This document shows positions 21,157 through 32,412 of a DNA stretch of 64,000 bases, in pieces. The stretch is taken from the NCBI GenBank assembly GCA_016081115.2, contig CM071930.1, forward strand, positions 39,531,335 through 39,595,334. Direction: 5' to 3'. Made by a program: the position numbers and the translations under genes. Positions within the stretch are counted from its first letter, which is position 1. Every line of letters begins with the position of its first letter. Origin of the DNA: Rehmannia glutinosa. Lineage: Eukaryota > Streptophyta > Magnoliopsida > Lamiales > Orobanchaceae. Below the pieces are notes generated by a model. It was not told where the DNA came from and ran no database searches. It saw nothing but the letters and a program-made list of their open reading frames with translations.

Positions 21157-24100
21157 ATGGATAAAGAATGGATGTTAAAGAATAGGTTATCACGTGAGTA
21201 TGAGGATGGAGTCGAATTATTCTTGCATTTTGCAGTACAAAATGCTAGTGATCCTAATGCAATACATTGCCCTTGTGTAAAATGTGGTAATTTAAGAAAG
21301 AAAAGTATTGACATCATTAGGTCGCATTTAACTTCTAATGGTATGGATCAAACATATACTAAATGGATATGGCATGGGGAAAGATCTACAAAAAGGAAGT
21401 CGATGGATGCCAATGATGAGGTTGGGCAAGGTAAGAAAGATTTTGGTGTTGGCGAACATATAGATATGGTGCGTGATGCATATGAAACTACAGAGGATCC
21501 AAATCAATTTATAATATTACTTGAGGATGTAGAGAAACCATTATATCCTGGTTATTCTAAATTTACAAAGTTGTCCGCTGTAGTGAAATTATATAACTTG
21601 AAGGCAAAATATAGTTGGAATGATTCAAGTTTTAATGAATTACTGAGCGTACTTGGAGACATGCTTCCAGATGAAAATGAGTTGCCTTTATCTTTATATG
21701 AAGCAAAAAAGAGTCTATGTGCGCTAGGGATAGATTATGTGAAAATACATGCTTGCCCCAACGATTGTATCTTATACCGGAAGCATTATGAAGATATTAC
21801 TGAATGCCCAACTTGTGGGATGTCAAGGTGGAAAATGGACAAGAATTCCAAGAAAATTGATGGAGTTCCTACGAAGGTCCTATGGTGTTTTCCACCTATT
21901 CCTAGATTTTGGAGAATGTTTCGAAGCAAGAAAATATCCAAGGAGTTAACTTATCATGTAGACAAGAGAGTGCGTGATGGTTATTTGCGTCATCCGGCTG
22001 ATTCACCCTCTTGGAAATTTGTTGACCATAAATGGCCAGAATTTGCTTCTGAGCCAAGAAATATCTCAGATTGGATATATCTGCTGATGGCAAAAATCCT
22101 CATAAGTTGATGAGTTCTAATACAGTTATTGGCCAATTGTAATGGTCATGTACAATCTTCCTCCATGGTTGTGTGTATGAAGAGAAAATTTATGATGCTA
22201 ACAATGTTGATTTCGGGTCCTAGACAGCCGGGGAATGATATTGATTACTTGGCACCTCTGGTTGATGACTTGAAATATTTATGGGAAGTGGGTGTTCAAG
22301 CTTATGATGCACACCGAGATGAGAATTTCCTGCTCAGATCGGTTCTTTTATGGACAATTAACAATTTTCCTGCATATGGAAACATGTCAGCATGCAATGT
22401 GAAAGGATATCGTGGATGTCCTATATCTGGTGAAGAAACAGATGCAAAATGGTTGAAACACAACAGAAAAATGGCATTTATGGGCCATATGAGGTTTTTA
22501 GATGAGCATCATCCTTACAGAAGACAAAAGAAGGCATTTGATGGGAACCAAGAATTTAGGCATGCACCAAAACCACTAAATGGTAATGAAGTTTTAAAAG
22601 CTGTTGAGAGAATTGATTGTCGATGGGGAAAATCAAGTGGCAAGCAAAAATCAAGTAATGATGATTTTCAAACATGCTGGAAAAAGAAGTCAATTTTCTT
22701 TGAACTTGAATATTGGAATCATCTACATATTCGGCATGTTCTTGATGTCATGCACATTGAGAAGAATGTGTGTGAAAGTCTCATCGGTACATTACTTGAT
22801 ATTCCTGGGAAAACAAAAGATGGAGTAGCAGCGAGACTAGACCTTGTTGAGATGAATGTGAGGACCGAGTTGGAACCTAAGATGGGGAAAAAGAGATCAT
22901 TCTTGCCTCCGGCTTGTTATACACTTAGCAAATACGAAAAAAGAAAAATATGTAATTCATTGTTGGGAATCAAGGTCCCCACGGGTTATTCATCTAATGT
23001 TCGGAACCTTGTATCGATGAATGATTTGAAGCTTGTGGGCCTTAAGTCACACGATTGCCATACGTTAATACAACAATTACTTCCAGTGGCAATCCGTGGT
23101 GTCTTGCCTAAACATGTCAGGTACACTATCACCAAGTTGTGTTTATTTTTCAATAGGCTATGTAACAAAGTGATAGATGTCCGAAAGTTGGATTATATAC
23201 ATACATATATTGTGACCATATTGTGTTTACTTGAGAAGTACTTTCCCCCTTCGTTTTTTGATATAATGCTTCAATTAACTATTCATCTTGTGCGGGAGGT
23301 TAAAATAGTGTAGGCCAGTTCGTTATAGATGGATGTACCCATTTGAAAGATTCATGAGAATCTTGAAAGGTTATGTCCGGAACCGCAATCGACCTGAAGT
23401 CTGTATAGATGAATGCTATATAGCTGAAGAGGTTGTGGAATTCTGTTCAGGCTACTTGGCTAATATTCACACCATTGGGATCCCATCAAGCCATCAAAGA
23501 AATGTAACTCAATAAGCCTTTAGCACGTGCTCAAGTACATCGTATTAATTCTCAAGAGTGGGAAGAAGCACATCTTTATGTTCTAACAAATGATCCTGAG
23601 ATTGATCCTTATATCAAGTAATTTCTCTACCTAACTAACTTTTCGATAATAATTATTTAAATTATAATGGCTAATGTGTTATGAACTTTTGCATTAGCGA
23701 ACACAAAGTGCTTTTGAAGGAAACATACCGCCTTAAAGCAAAGCAAGGTAAGTGGATGCAAGATAAGCATAGAAGCACATTTATTGCCTGGTTACACACA
23801 CGTGTGAGTTCCTCGCATCAACTATCCGAAAGTTTGAGGTGGTTGGTTGAGGGACCAACCAAGCAAGTGCTGAAGTATTCCAGTTATTTGATTGATGGGG
23901 TTACTTATAACACAAAAGAGCGTGATAATATACGAGTTGTTTAAAACTCGGTTGTAAGCATGGTTGCAAAGACTATGCAAGTTGCAAGTGCAAAGGATAA
24001 AAGCCCAATTGAGTCAGACATGGTGTTTTATGCAGTTATAGAAGAAATATGGGAGCTCGATTACCACAGTTTTTGGATTCCAAGGTTTAAATATAATTGG

Positions 24101-24433
24101 GTAGAGAACAATAATGGTATTAAAGTTGATGATCTTGGTTTCACCATGGTCAACCTCAATCGAATTAGATTTAAATCTGATTCATTTATCATGGCTAGTC
24201 AAGCAAAACAAGTATTTTATATTGAAGACCCTCAGGACCCAGCATGGTCTATTGTGCTTTCAACTCCAAGCAGGGAGTACTTCGAATATATAAATGGTGA
24301 TGAGTTGGGAGATACTATGATCCACCATCAATGTTTTACCAATGGGATGCCATCGAATGATGGTGATCAAACTGATGAAAATGAGCCACCATGCATTCGT
24401 GAAGATTGTGATGGGATTTGGGTTGACTCTTAG
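21157..24433 (+). pseudogene. TNP2-like CACTA transposase gene, decayed
   Basis: The first block (21157-22110) opens with a transposase-associated domain (MDKEWMLKNRLSREYEDG; Cys/His pattern CPCVKCGN near residue 40). The catalytic Transposase_21 region follows and continues after a frame change near 22080-22130 in the block 22129-23313 (IRHVLDVMHIEKNVCES near 22731). A DUF4218-like part ends with WMYPFERFMRILKGYVRNRN at 23330. A likely intron with GT-AG ends lies at 23620-23698. The DUF4216-like part (EEIWELDYHSFWIPRFKYNW, 24040-24100) finishes at 24433. Transposase cuts and moves CACTA elements. Frame breaks near 22100, 23312, 23515 and 23944 make this copy defective. Confidence 0.85.
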
Positions 24434-25023
24434 CTTTCATGTTTGGTAAGATTTTAATGTTGCATATATAATTGCCAACTTGTAACAAAACCTAAAGTAA
24501 AGAAACACATATTTTCAAACAATTCATAAGTACTATGTGAATCTAACCCTTGTCTTTTTATTCGCTTTCATCTCCTGTATATAGCTCTAATTGTGGATCT
24601 AACCCTTGTCTTTTCATTCAATGAACTCAATCCAGGAAATTGAGAGGTTATTTGAAACAAACTGCAGTGAAGTACTTCTTAATCAATTTTGAGCTCCTCT
24701 AGTTACAGTCAAGAAGCTAAAAAGACAGAAGCTAATGGAAGAGAATGTGAGCCTATATGCTGCATATTTGAAACAAAACTTCACTTGTCTATGTATAGAG
24801 CCTATATGCCGCATATAATCATTGTGTCCCTTTTAGAAAATTGACCACATTAGACACACATTAACAAGATAGATACCATGGCCAGTAAGCTCATTGCCTA
24901 TGTATAGAGCCTATGTGCTGCATATAATCATTGTGTACACCCTCATTGCTTAATTACTCTATGACACCTGTTATAATGTGTTGTGTTGGTATTAATGCAT
25001 TTTTTTGTCATTTGTTGCATGAC
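24434..25023. other. Spacer between the two CACTA genes with a direct repeat
   Basis: No gene is seen. A 39-base unit (CTATGTATAGAGCCTAT...) at 24789-24827 recurs at 24898-24936 with two mismatches. A shorter repeat, ATCTAACCCTTGTCTTT, occurs at 24541 and about 24597. The promoter of the protease gene may lie here. Confidence 0.5.
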
Positions 25024-27118
25024 AGGATAATTATATAGAGCTAAAAAAAGAGGGTAAGCTAAAAATCGAAGGAGCAAAAGAAGACATCCTAACAAAGGCA
25101 CTTGAAAAACCAGAACATCCTGTATGGGTGAGGGGTCTTGGAAATAATGATACCCCATCTATGTACTTCAACTTTGTTCCTGGGAAGAAGCAAGTTGACC
25201 AAGGAGTAAGAAGTCAGCAAAGAAAAGAGCTGGTTGACGCTAAGAAATTGATTGCTGAACAGGGTGCTCGTATTGAAGAGCAAAATGTAATCTTAGAAAA
25301 GAAAAATAAACGCTTAGAAAAATTAGAAGCGATCTTAAACAAAGATGAAGATGATGATGAAGCTGATTTTGTAATTCTTGACAGAAAAGTTGCTTTAGAG
25401 GTATATATTTAATTTCAACAATGAACATGTATTTCTTGTGTAAAGATTTATTATTATTTTTTGGTAGTTAACTGATGATTATTCATCTTTTAGGGCTCTG
25501 CATTAGCATTGACATTGGAGTCTACAAACAAGATTGTTGCATTTGGTACGATTGTCCATGTTGATGGACCTAGCAACTTTCTTTATGATGAACCATTACA
25601 GACAAATTGCATGTGCATCGCCATCGATGAAGCAATGGATGAATCAGCTCATTTGCCAATTAAATTCCCTAGGACGTGTGCGTGTCTTGGTGATGCTGTA
25701 GGTAACCATGTTGCCTGGCCTACACATTTGATAAAACTGAAAATTGAGGTAATTGTGATATAAGATTTCTGTTTAAATGCTTCAGTAATTTTTTGTTTGA
25801 CACCTATCTAACGTCTGTACATTTGCATTAATTAGAAATCTTGTACAATCAAAGTTGGCGATGGGAAAAACAATAGTAAAGTTGTCAATTCCAACATGCC
25901 AAGAGAGTTGTTCATGTTCTATTGTTGTTGCAAGAATGTGCTTGATGGAAAGAGTGTACGTATGACTTTAGATAATGATGTCTTTGGCATTAAGAAGGAG
26001 ATCTATGTTGACATTTTAGACATCACTCACTATTGTGAATTGGAGCCAATTTCATGATTTTCTATAATTGTGTACATATGGTAAACCTTTCAATTATTAT
26101 CTACTATTTTTATAAGTTGCAAATACTTCATAATTTTCTATACTAATTTCATTTTTCTTTTTAAAATTGTAGGCACCTTTACAAAAAGATGAAGGAAGAA
26201 TATGTGGATAAGTTTTTATTTGTGGATCCGTATGGTATAGGGCATGTGCCGACAACAAAAACAGATAAAAATTATATCCAACAATTAATACAATTCGGGG
26301 CATGCTTTTTAGCAAATAGGTTGGACAGTGCATCAATTAATCAATTAGTTTTGGCACCATGTAATATAGGGTAAGTAAGATTTACAATATAACTTTCAAT
26401 TGCATGTTCTTAACTTGTCTAATTGCAAGTACTAATCATTTATTTGTGTTAGTTATCATTGGATTCTAACTGTGATCGACCCTTACAATGAGATTGTATA
26501 TGTTTTGGATCCTCTTGGCCCCCGCATTCGCGATGATACTTGGAGAGATGTTGTTAATCTGTAAGTTTTTTTCACATGCAAGTGGATAAATTAAATATTG
26601 TTTCACTTGTTAATCGATCTTATGATGTTTGAAGGGCTTTAAAATTATTTAATGTGGGCAAGGGAAGGAATGGAAAAAAGCAACCCCAATGGGAAATAAT
26701 CGCGGTATGTCCTTGTGATTAACATATGTTGCTCAATGTTATTTGTATAAGTAACTAACAAATATTTTTTCCACATATAGGCTCCTATTCAACCGGATGA
26801 AAAGCAGTGTGGTTTCTATGTACTGCGATACATGAGAGAGATACTTCATGAATGCTTCAGCACTAACAAAGCTCTACTGCGATCAATGGTAAAATATACA
26901 GTTTCATATTTGAAGTTTTTAAATAAATAGTTTAAAATTGTGTAATTTATAATTTTGCAAAGTGAATAATAGTTGGTTTTTTCAGCAAAATTTATATAGT
27001 TGGATTTTACTAATATAATTTGTGTTCATAGTTCAAAAAAGGTCAATACACTCCAGCACAAATTGATGAAGTGCGTTTGAAGTGGGCGAATTGCATACAA
27101 GATTGCATGTTTGAGTAG
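25024..27118 (+). CDS. CACTA-borne Ulp1/C48-type SUMO-protease-like gene, spliced
   Basis: Exons read from GT-AG borders: about 25024-25400, 25494-25748, 25836-26055 (ends in TGA) and then 26175-26370, 26453-26560, 26635-26704, 26781-26888, 27032-27118 (TAG). The first two encode a coiled-coil (KKLIAEQGARIEEQNVILEK) and a DUF8039-like segment. The last exons form a C48 cysteine-protease core: His in YHWILTVID, Asp in YVLDPLGPR and QCGFYVLRYM with the oxyanion Gln and nucleophile Cys. In this family the enzyme removes SUMO-type modifiers. The TGA at 26053-26055 would split the gene unless an alternative donor skips it. Such genes ride on plant CACTA and Mutator-like elements. The start codon is not determined. 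Confidence 0.7.
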
Positions 27119-27412
27119 AACAGGTATTCAAGCTACCCTTGACTTGGCTAGAATTTTGTTTGTGAATAGTTAAATTTGTTTGGTTTATTGCTTGTAAATA
27201 TATTTATTGACGAGTTGTTCTGCTTATGTTTTTGGATATTTCAAACTATGACTATGACTATGAAATACCACAAACAAGCACATTTTCTATGGTCAAGCTC
27301 CTGCTATGGTCAAATAAAGGGTATCGTTTTGAAGTAGCTGTTGGGTGTTAAAATTGGGTTTGTGTGCTTTACTGTAGGTTCTTGTGAGAACAAAAGTTCA
27401 TTTTTAGTAAAC

Positions 27413-27448
<36 letters not shown>

Positions 27449-27600
27449 TTGCATGATAAATTTGTTGATAGATTTGAGGATGTGTTGTGATGCCTTCACT
27501 AGACTTTAACATCACTTATATTTCTTAATAAACATCGTTTTTTAAACGATGTTGTTTCACTGTTTGACATCGGTTAAAAACCGATGTTGAAAACCCCCCC
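27119..27600. repeat. CACTA right subterminal region, with TA microsatellite
   Basis: A TA repeat lies at 27417-27446. From 27530 the motifs AACATCG, ACGATGTT, GACATCGG and CCGATGTT mirror the left end. The terminal inverted repeat itself is missing and a run of seven C ends the block. Confidence 0.7.
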
Positions 27601-28451
27601 TTTGCTGAGGAACTCTGCTGGATTTCTTCTCAATTGTCCTCTCAACTGGTTGTTTTCCTTTCTCTTTATATCCAAGGCCAGTTTGTTTGTGATTGTGCTT
27701 AGGAGTGAATGTGGGTGCAACATTTGGTGTTTTGAACTTTTGAGATGCTTCATTGCTTGAAGATCTTTTATCTATAATCACTCTTGGAGTTTGACTATGC
27801 ACAAAGAAATTGAATCCTATGCCTGTCTTATTTCCACATTCTTTTTTACTCATGATAAGATCATCCAATGATTTGGATGCCTTTGTAAATGAGGCAATCA
27901 CATTTTTAAGTTCTTTTTCCCTCTTTTCTATAGCAGCTATCTCTACTATCATTTTGGCATTTTCAGCCTTCAGCTTTGTGTTCTCATCAGCTATGTAACT
28001 TAGAGTACTCAGCTGTGAGTTTTGGCTTTTGAGCTGGCTGTTTTTCTCATTTAGAAGTGTGTGTGAGGATTTAATGTGCTCAAAATCTTTCATCATTTTG
28101 CCTAATGAATAATAAAGATCAGTGGGTGATGAAGTGTGTGTATCACAGTCACTATCACTTGAATCTGAATGAGATGAGTTAGAGTGTACCTCATCTTCTT
28201 GGTATGGTTGATCTCGTTCTTTAGCATAAGGCAGATCATGGCTTCTCCTTCAGAATCAATTGAGTAGTCAGCTTCACTACTCTCTGAGTCTGCTGTTTCT
28301 TTAGACTTAGTTGTCTCAGTAGCCAACATGGATTTCTTCTTTTCCTGTTTTCTTTCTCTGAAGACTTTTCTTTCTTCTTCATTCCTATATTTGTTGACGG
28401 GTGGATATGAACAATCAACTGCAAAATGTCCTGGTTCTGCAGTTCCAACAC
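27601..28451 (-). pseudogene. SIRE-like gag, C-terminal half (copy B)
   Basis: On -, 28451-28100 is the acidic Ser-rich segment after the zinc knuckle (frameshifted), and 28096-27601 has a coiled-coil (FEHIKSSHTLLNEKN, LSTLSYIADENTKLKAENAK) then a basic linker. Copy C lacks most of this coiled-coil: its frame jumps from SSHTLLN to SFAHSQTPRV, so copy C has an internal deletion of about 85 codons here, while copy B is split by the CACTA element. Confidence 0.75.
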
Positions 28452-29419
28452 AGGTTCTCAGCTCTTTGATCAGCTCTTTCTGTTCTTGGGTTATCAGCTA
28501 TCTGATATTCTACCCTTTGATGCACAGCTCTCTTGTGTGGCCTATCTTCCCTTGATTTAGAGGGAGCTGAATGTCTCCTGGAGGTTTCAACCTTGTTTCT
28601 TTTATAGGTCTTATTGAAGAACTTTTTGAATCTTTTAACCAGTAGGGCAATCTCCTCCTGGTCTATGGCTTCCTTTGGTTCAGCTCTCTTTCCATCCTTG
28701 ACTACCGGTGCAGCTGTCTTGGGTACAACTGTTTTCTCTTGCTCTTTTCTTCTCATCTCAAACTCGTAGGCTTTTAGGTCTGAGAATAGCTCTTGGTTAG
28801 ATGTTTTTGAGAGGTCCATGGAGTGTCTCAGGGCCATAATCTTCATTTCCCATTCAGCTGGAATGCTCCTCAAGATCTTCATACACATCTCCTTTTGTGT
28901 GTATTCCTTCCCAAGAGCTGAAAGCTCATTTGTGATCTCAGTGAATCTGGCATCTAGCTGGTCCATGGATTGATCACCTGCAAGCATTTTAAAATTTTCA
29001 AATTTTTGAACAGCAACAAACAATTTATTTTCATTAATTTGCTCTGATCCTTTATAAATTAAAGTTAGCTTATTCCATATTTCTTTTGATGTTTTGCAGG
29101 ATTTGACTTTATTGAACATTGCTTTGTCCAAAGTCTTGTAAAGTATGTCCTTTGCCACATTATCCAAGTTGTATCTCTTCCTATCATCATTTGTCCACTC
29201 AGTCCTTGGTTTTTCAACCATGGCCGGTCTATCTTCAGCAGCAACTTCTTCTCCTTCAGCTGCAGCTTCTCTTCTTACAGTCGTGTTTACTTTTAGTATT
29301 TGCAGTGGCCCATCCTCTATCACAAGCCACATTTCATCATGTAATGCAGATAGATGAGCCTGCATACGAATTTTCCAATCATCAAATTCTTCAACAGTGA
29401 ACATAGGAATGCGTGTCAA
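28415..29419 (-). pseudogene. SIRE-like gag, N-terminal capsid region (copy B)
   Basis: A 334-codon open frame on - with FTVEEFDDWKIRMQAHLSAL near the start, KEIWNKLTLIYKGSEQI in the middle (UBN2-type) and a knuckle that begins CWNC then shifts frame at 28430. The family start ATGAAAGCA is changed to ATTGAAGCA here, so the first usable codon is a TTG. It is colinear with 39541-40530 of copy C. Confidence 0.8.
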
Positions 29420-29540
29420 ATTTGCTTCAATGATAATAACTTTGCTAAAAATGAAAGATTTTGAAAATGCAAGTTTTAAAACCTTTTTGAAAAGATAAAG
29501 ATCTAGTTCAGTAACCAGTACGAAAGGCTCAATAAACCAA

Positions 29541-29842
29541 CCGCTCTGATACTACTTGTAGGTCCCAAGGGGTGTGAGTAAGGTTTAGAAGGGGGGGTTG
29601 AATAAAACTTACCAACTTTTCTATTTTAGTCCTTTTAAAACTATTACAGAGTTAATTCAAATAGTTGTGTCCTTGAGGGACAACTAAGTAACCGCTCTGA
29701 TACCACTTGTAGGTCCCAAGGGGTGTGAGAAAGGTTTAGAAGAGGGAGTTGAATAAAACTTACCAACTTTTCTATTTTAGTCCTTTTAAAACTATTACAG
29801 AGTTAACTCAAACAGTTGTATCCTTGAGGGATAACTAAGTTG
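29541..29842 (-). repeat. 151-bp tandem duplication of primer site and LTR end (copy B)
   Basis: 29541-29691 and 29692-29842 both hold CCGCTCTGATA(C)CACTTGTAGGTCCC, that is the primer-binding site plus about 135 bases of the LTR 3' end. The element therefore has two primer sites in series. The inner copy has one changed base in the primer site (TGATACTACTT). Confidence 0.85.
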
Positions 29843-31241
29843 GTTATTCAGCTGAGTTAGCCACTCAACAGACTCGATAGAGCTGTTGATAGGATAACTC
29901 GGCTATTTAACTTGTACTATAACTTGGTTGTATTGGTTTTATCATCGGAAGATTTAACACCCTTTGAATTGTTTTAAGCTTGTTTTAACACTTGATTTAG
30001 CTCTTGATTATTAATCAGTTGGATAACAAATATGAGTTTATCAGCAAATATGATGTAAGTATGCAGAAATATAAATGTGCTAAAAAATAAATGACACAGT
30101 TAATTTTTATAGAGGTTCGAAGATGGGGTAATTCTTCTAATCCTCTCTTCTCCAACTCCTAGAGGAATCCACTAAGTAACAGATCAGTTTACAAAGTGGT
30201 GAACAGTCTAGAAACAACCTTGGTCACACAGCTGGCTTCTCTTGCGACTCAACTTCTTCACATGGCAACTGCCTTGCTACTTCAGCTCACTTTCTCAAGC
30301 TCTTGGATTTGATCACGAAGCCCTCCAATAATTTGATACTGGTTCGACCTTGAACTTTCCTACAATCCTCCTTGGAAAGTAGACCACTTTTGATTCTTCA
30401 AAAGTTTCCTCTTCAACAGATTTGAAGTTGTCTTTCCTTCACAGCTTGTGTTGGATCGATTTTCTTCGAGTTTCAGGCTTGAGGATTTGCTTGAATATAC
30501 TTGAGAATATTTCTGGTTAATAGGTTGAATAATACTTGCTTGTTCGTGGTTCAGGTAACCTTTTCTCAATGAGTATCCTCAGTCTTTTATAGTGAACTTT
30601 TGAAATTTTGCCCATTGAAGAGATAGGCTAATTTCAAAAGTCACTTGTGTTCGTTGGCTTGTCTTGTTGCAGTCCTTGATGTTGACATTTCCTCGTATTT
30701 AATGTCTTCCAAAGATTGCGGCGTTTTCGACACTTGTGTGCAAGTGTTTTCCATTGGTTTGTTCCTTTTGCACACAACTGGAACTAACACTTTATCTCTG
30801 ACAACTTTAACATGTTACCATTCTAAGTAACATTCTTGACTTCCATCAACGGATCTCGTTCAGTTGTCTTGACTTGACTGCAGTCTTTTATTCCCCAGGT
30901 GACTTGAGTTAGCTTCCAATCTTTGGATGACTCATCTGTTACTTCAACTTGAGACTTGGCTTCTTGAGTTGACTTGATCGACTTCTTCACACAAATTGTT
31001 TCTGGTGATGCACCTTCAGTCGAGTTCTTGACTTTTTTTCTTTACCATACTCAGCTGTCTTGCAGCGGGAGTCTTCACTTCAGTCTTCAGTTGACTTCTT
31101 GTATTTTTAGGCGTAGCTGACTTGACTCAGCTTTTCTAGCCCTATCTATTACAATGTAAATTACAAGGAAAATGGGGTGCCAACTTTCTAGTTTAAGTTT
31201 TACATGGTATCATCAAAAACTATAAAATAAATTTCCCAACA
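29557..31241 (-). repeat. SIRE-like 5' LTR (copy B), 1685 bp with duplication
   Basis: On -, begins TGTTGGGAAATTTATT at 31241 and ends GGGACCTACA at 29557 (or 29708 for the outer copy). The TATA box (CTTTTATA on +, 30584-30591) is at the family position. The length in excess of the other LTRs is explained by the 151-bp duplication. Confidence 0.85.
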
Positions 31242-31336
31242 AACTTGCAGACATTTTTACGAAGGCTTTGGGCAAACATCAGTTTGATTATCTTCTCGGC
31301 AAGTTGGGCATTTGTGATTTGCATGCTCCAACTTGA
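31242..31336 (+). pseudogene. Copia RNase H C-terminus of a third lineage
   Basis: The frame reads LADIFTKALGKHQFDYLLGK and ends LGICDLHAPT then TGA at 31336. This is the classical end of copia pol, of a different lineage from the SIRE-like copies (which end with a CESRFEELKHEL-type tail). Everything upstream has been replaced by SIRE copy B, which inserted here. Confidence 0.8.
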
Positions 31337-31800
31337 GGAGGGGTATTGAGAATCATTACTTACCTAATGCAATTAGGTGCCTTACCTTTCAAGTGATAGT
31401 ATTAGTTTAGGAATATAATTCCTTATTGGTTGGTGTTAGACGCACGGATTGGAATTCTAAGGAAACTAGGAAACCTAATTGCTTGGAGTTTAAGTCTTAT
31501 TCTTGAATAAATATCTCTGATTAATGAAATACAACGATTATGGATCATAAACGTTTTTACAGAAAGTCTTGTTTTTTTAGTGTATTGCAGTTTGGACATT
31601 TTGCTCGTGTGTTTGCAATTACGATGATTTTCTTTGGTGCTCTAGAGTTAGAAGAAATAATTGCCAACTTCAAATGTTTTTTTAATAATATATAATTTAA
31701 TTTCTCCAGAATTAAACATTTAACCACCGAAAAATTGGTCAAAGTCGGGTCGATACCCACTTTATCAAAACCAAAATTTCCAACAAAAAGATCCTAATAA
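31337..31800 (+). repeat. Probable 3' LTR of the third copia lineage
   Basis: A purine tract (GGAGGGG, 31337-31343) precedes TATTGAGAATCATTAC. The text resembles a copia LTR but no partner or CA end could be fixed, so the right boundary is approximate. Confidence 0.45.
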
Positions 31801-31859
31801 CTTAGAATCTTCTACTTCTTATCATCCTATCAAAGTTAAATTAAAAGAGACATGTCCTA

Positions 31860-32412
31860 ATGGTAGTGCTTTTTTGTTGGATGATGATAGGATCCCTTGA
31901 ATCCTCATTGTTACATAATCAACAATATAATGTTATTCACATTTTTGCAGGAGTGTTTTATTGTGGGGAACCACCACCAGTGAATGAGCTAAGACAGCTA
32001 GCTTCTGATTTTTCTCACAAGACCTCCACCAGATTTGAATTCCACAAAGAAAACTTTTGACAAGATCCACGAAAGGCGTAATTGGGCGACGCATGAGGCA
32101 ATCCACTTGCTATATCTTCTTTTAATTTTTATCCTCTGGAAACTGGGCTTTAATGGTTGGCTTGATATTGGGCCACCATCAGTAGCCTTAAAGGGTATCC
32201 GAGGCTTCTTTGCCGCTGCACAAACAGCAGCAGAAAGACTGCTTGTGACTGTTGGTGAAACTGCTTTTCTTTTGAGCTGCCTTGGGATTTCCAGTCTCTC
32301 AAGGATTCTTGAAATTTTCTCGTCCATTTGCCAACTTCAAATGTTAAAAATTATGATTCTTATTTGGTTTATATATTTTATAGATGTCGGAATATTCGGA
32401 GCTTCAGCTTGA
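31860..32412. other. Unidentified segment with overlapping open frames on both strands
   Basis: A 125-codon frame on + (32035-32412) is hydrophobic. A 109-codon frame on - (32327-31998) begins MDEKISRILERLEIPRQLKR and has a basic, Ser-rich middle. The - frame reads more like part of a nuclear protein and could be a captured gene fragment. I recognise neither family and see no promoter or splice structure. Confidence 0.3.

Larger units (their letters stand above)
18919..27600 (+). mobile_element. CACTA (CMC-EnSpm) DNA transposon, 3' end lost
   Basis: Starts CACTACAAGAAAAATAG inside SIRE gag. The left 220 bases and the right 70 bases carry repeated GACATCGGT/ACCGATGTC motifs typical of subterminal transposase-binding repeats. 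It contains a TNP2-type transposase gene (21157-24433) and a second multi-exon gene with a Ulp1-type protease domain (25024-27118). The expected terminal TTTTTCTTGTAGTG is absent at the right; sequence passes from a C-run at 27594-27600 straight into SIRE gag. The element is about 8.7 kb. Confidence 0.85.
13877..31241 (-). mobile_element. SIRE-like copia element, interrupted and 3'-truncated (copy B)
   Basis: On -: 5' LTR (31241-29557), primer site, gag, CACTA insertion, protease, integrase, RT and aORF. The aORF is cut at 13877 by the gypsy insertion; no 3' LTR is present. RT is fused directly to the middle of the aORF at 15891, so RNase H and the first part of the aORF are missing. Base pairs beyond the LTR at 31242 are AACTT. 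Confidence 0.85.
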
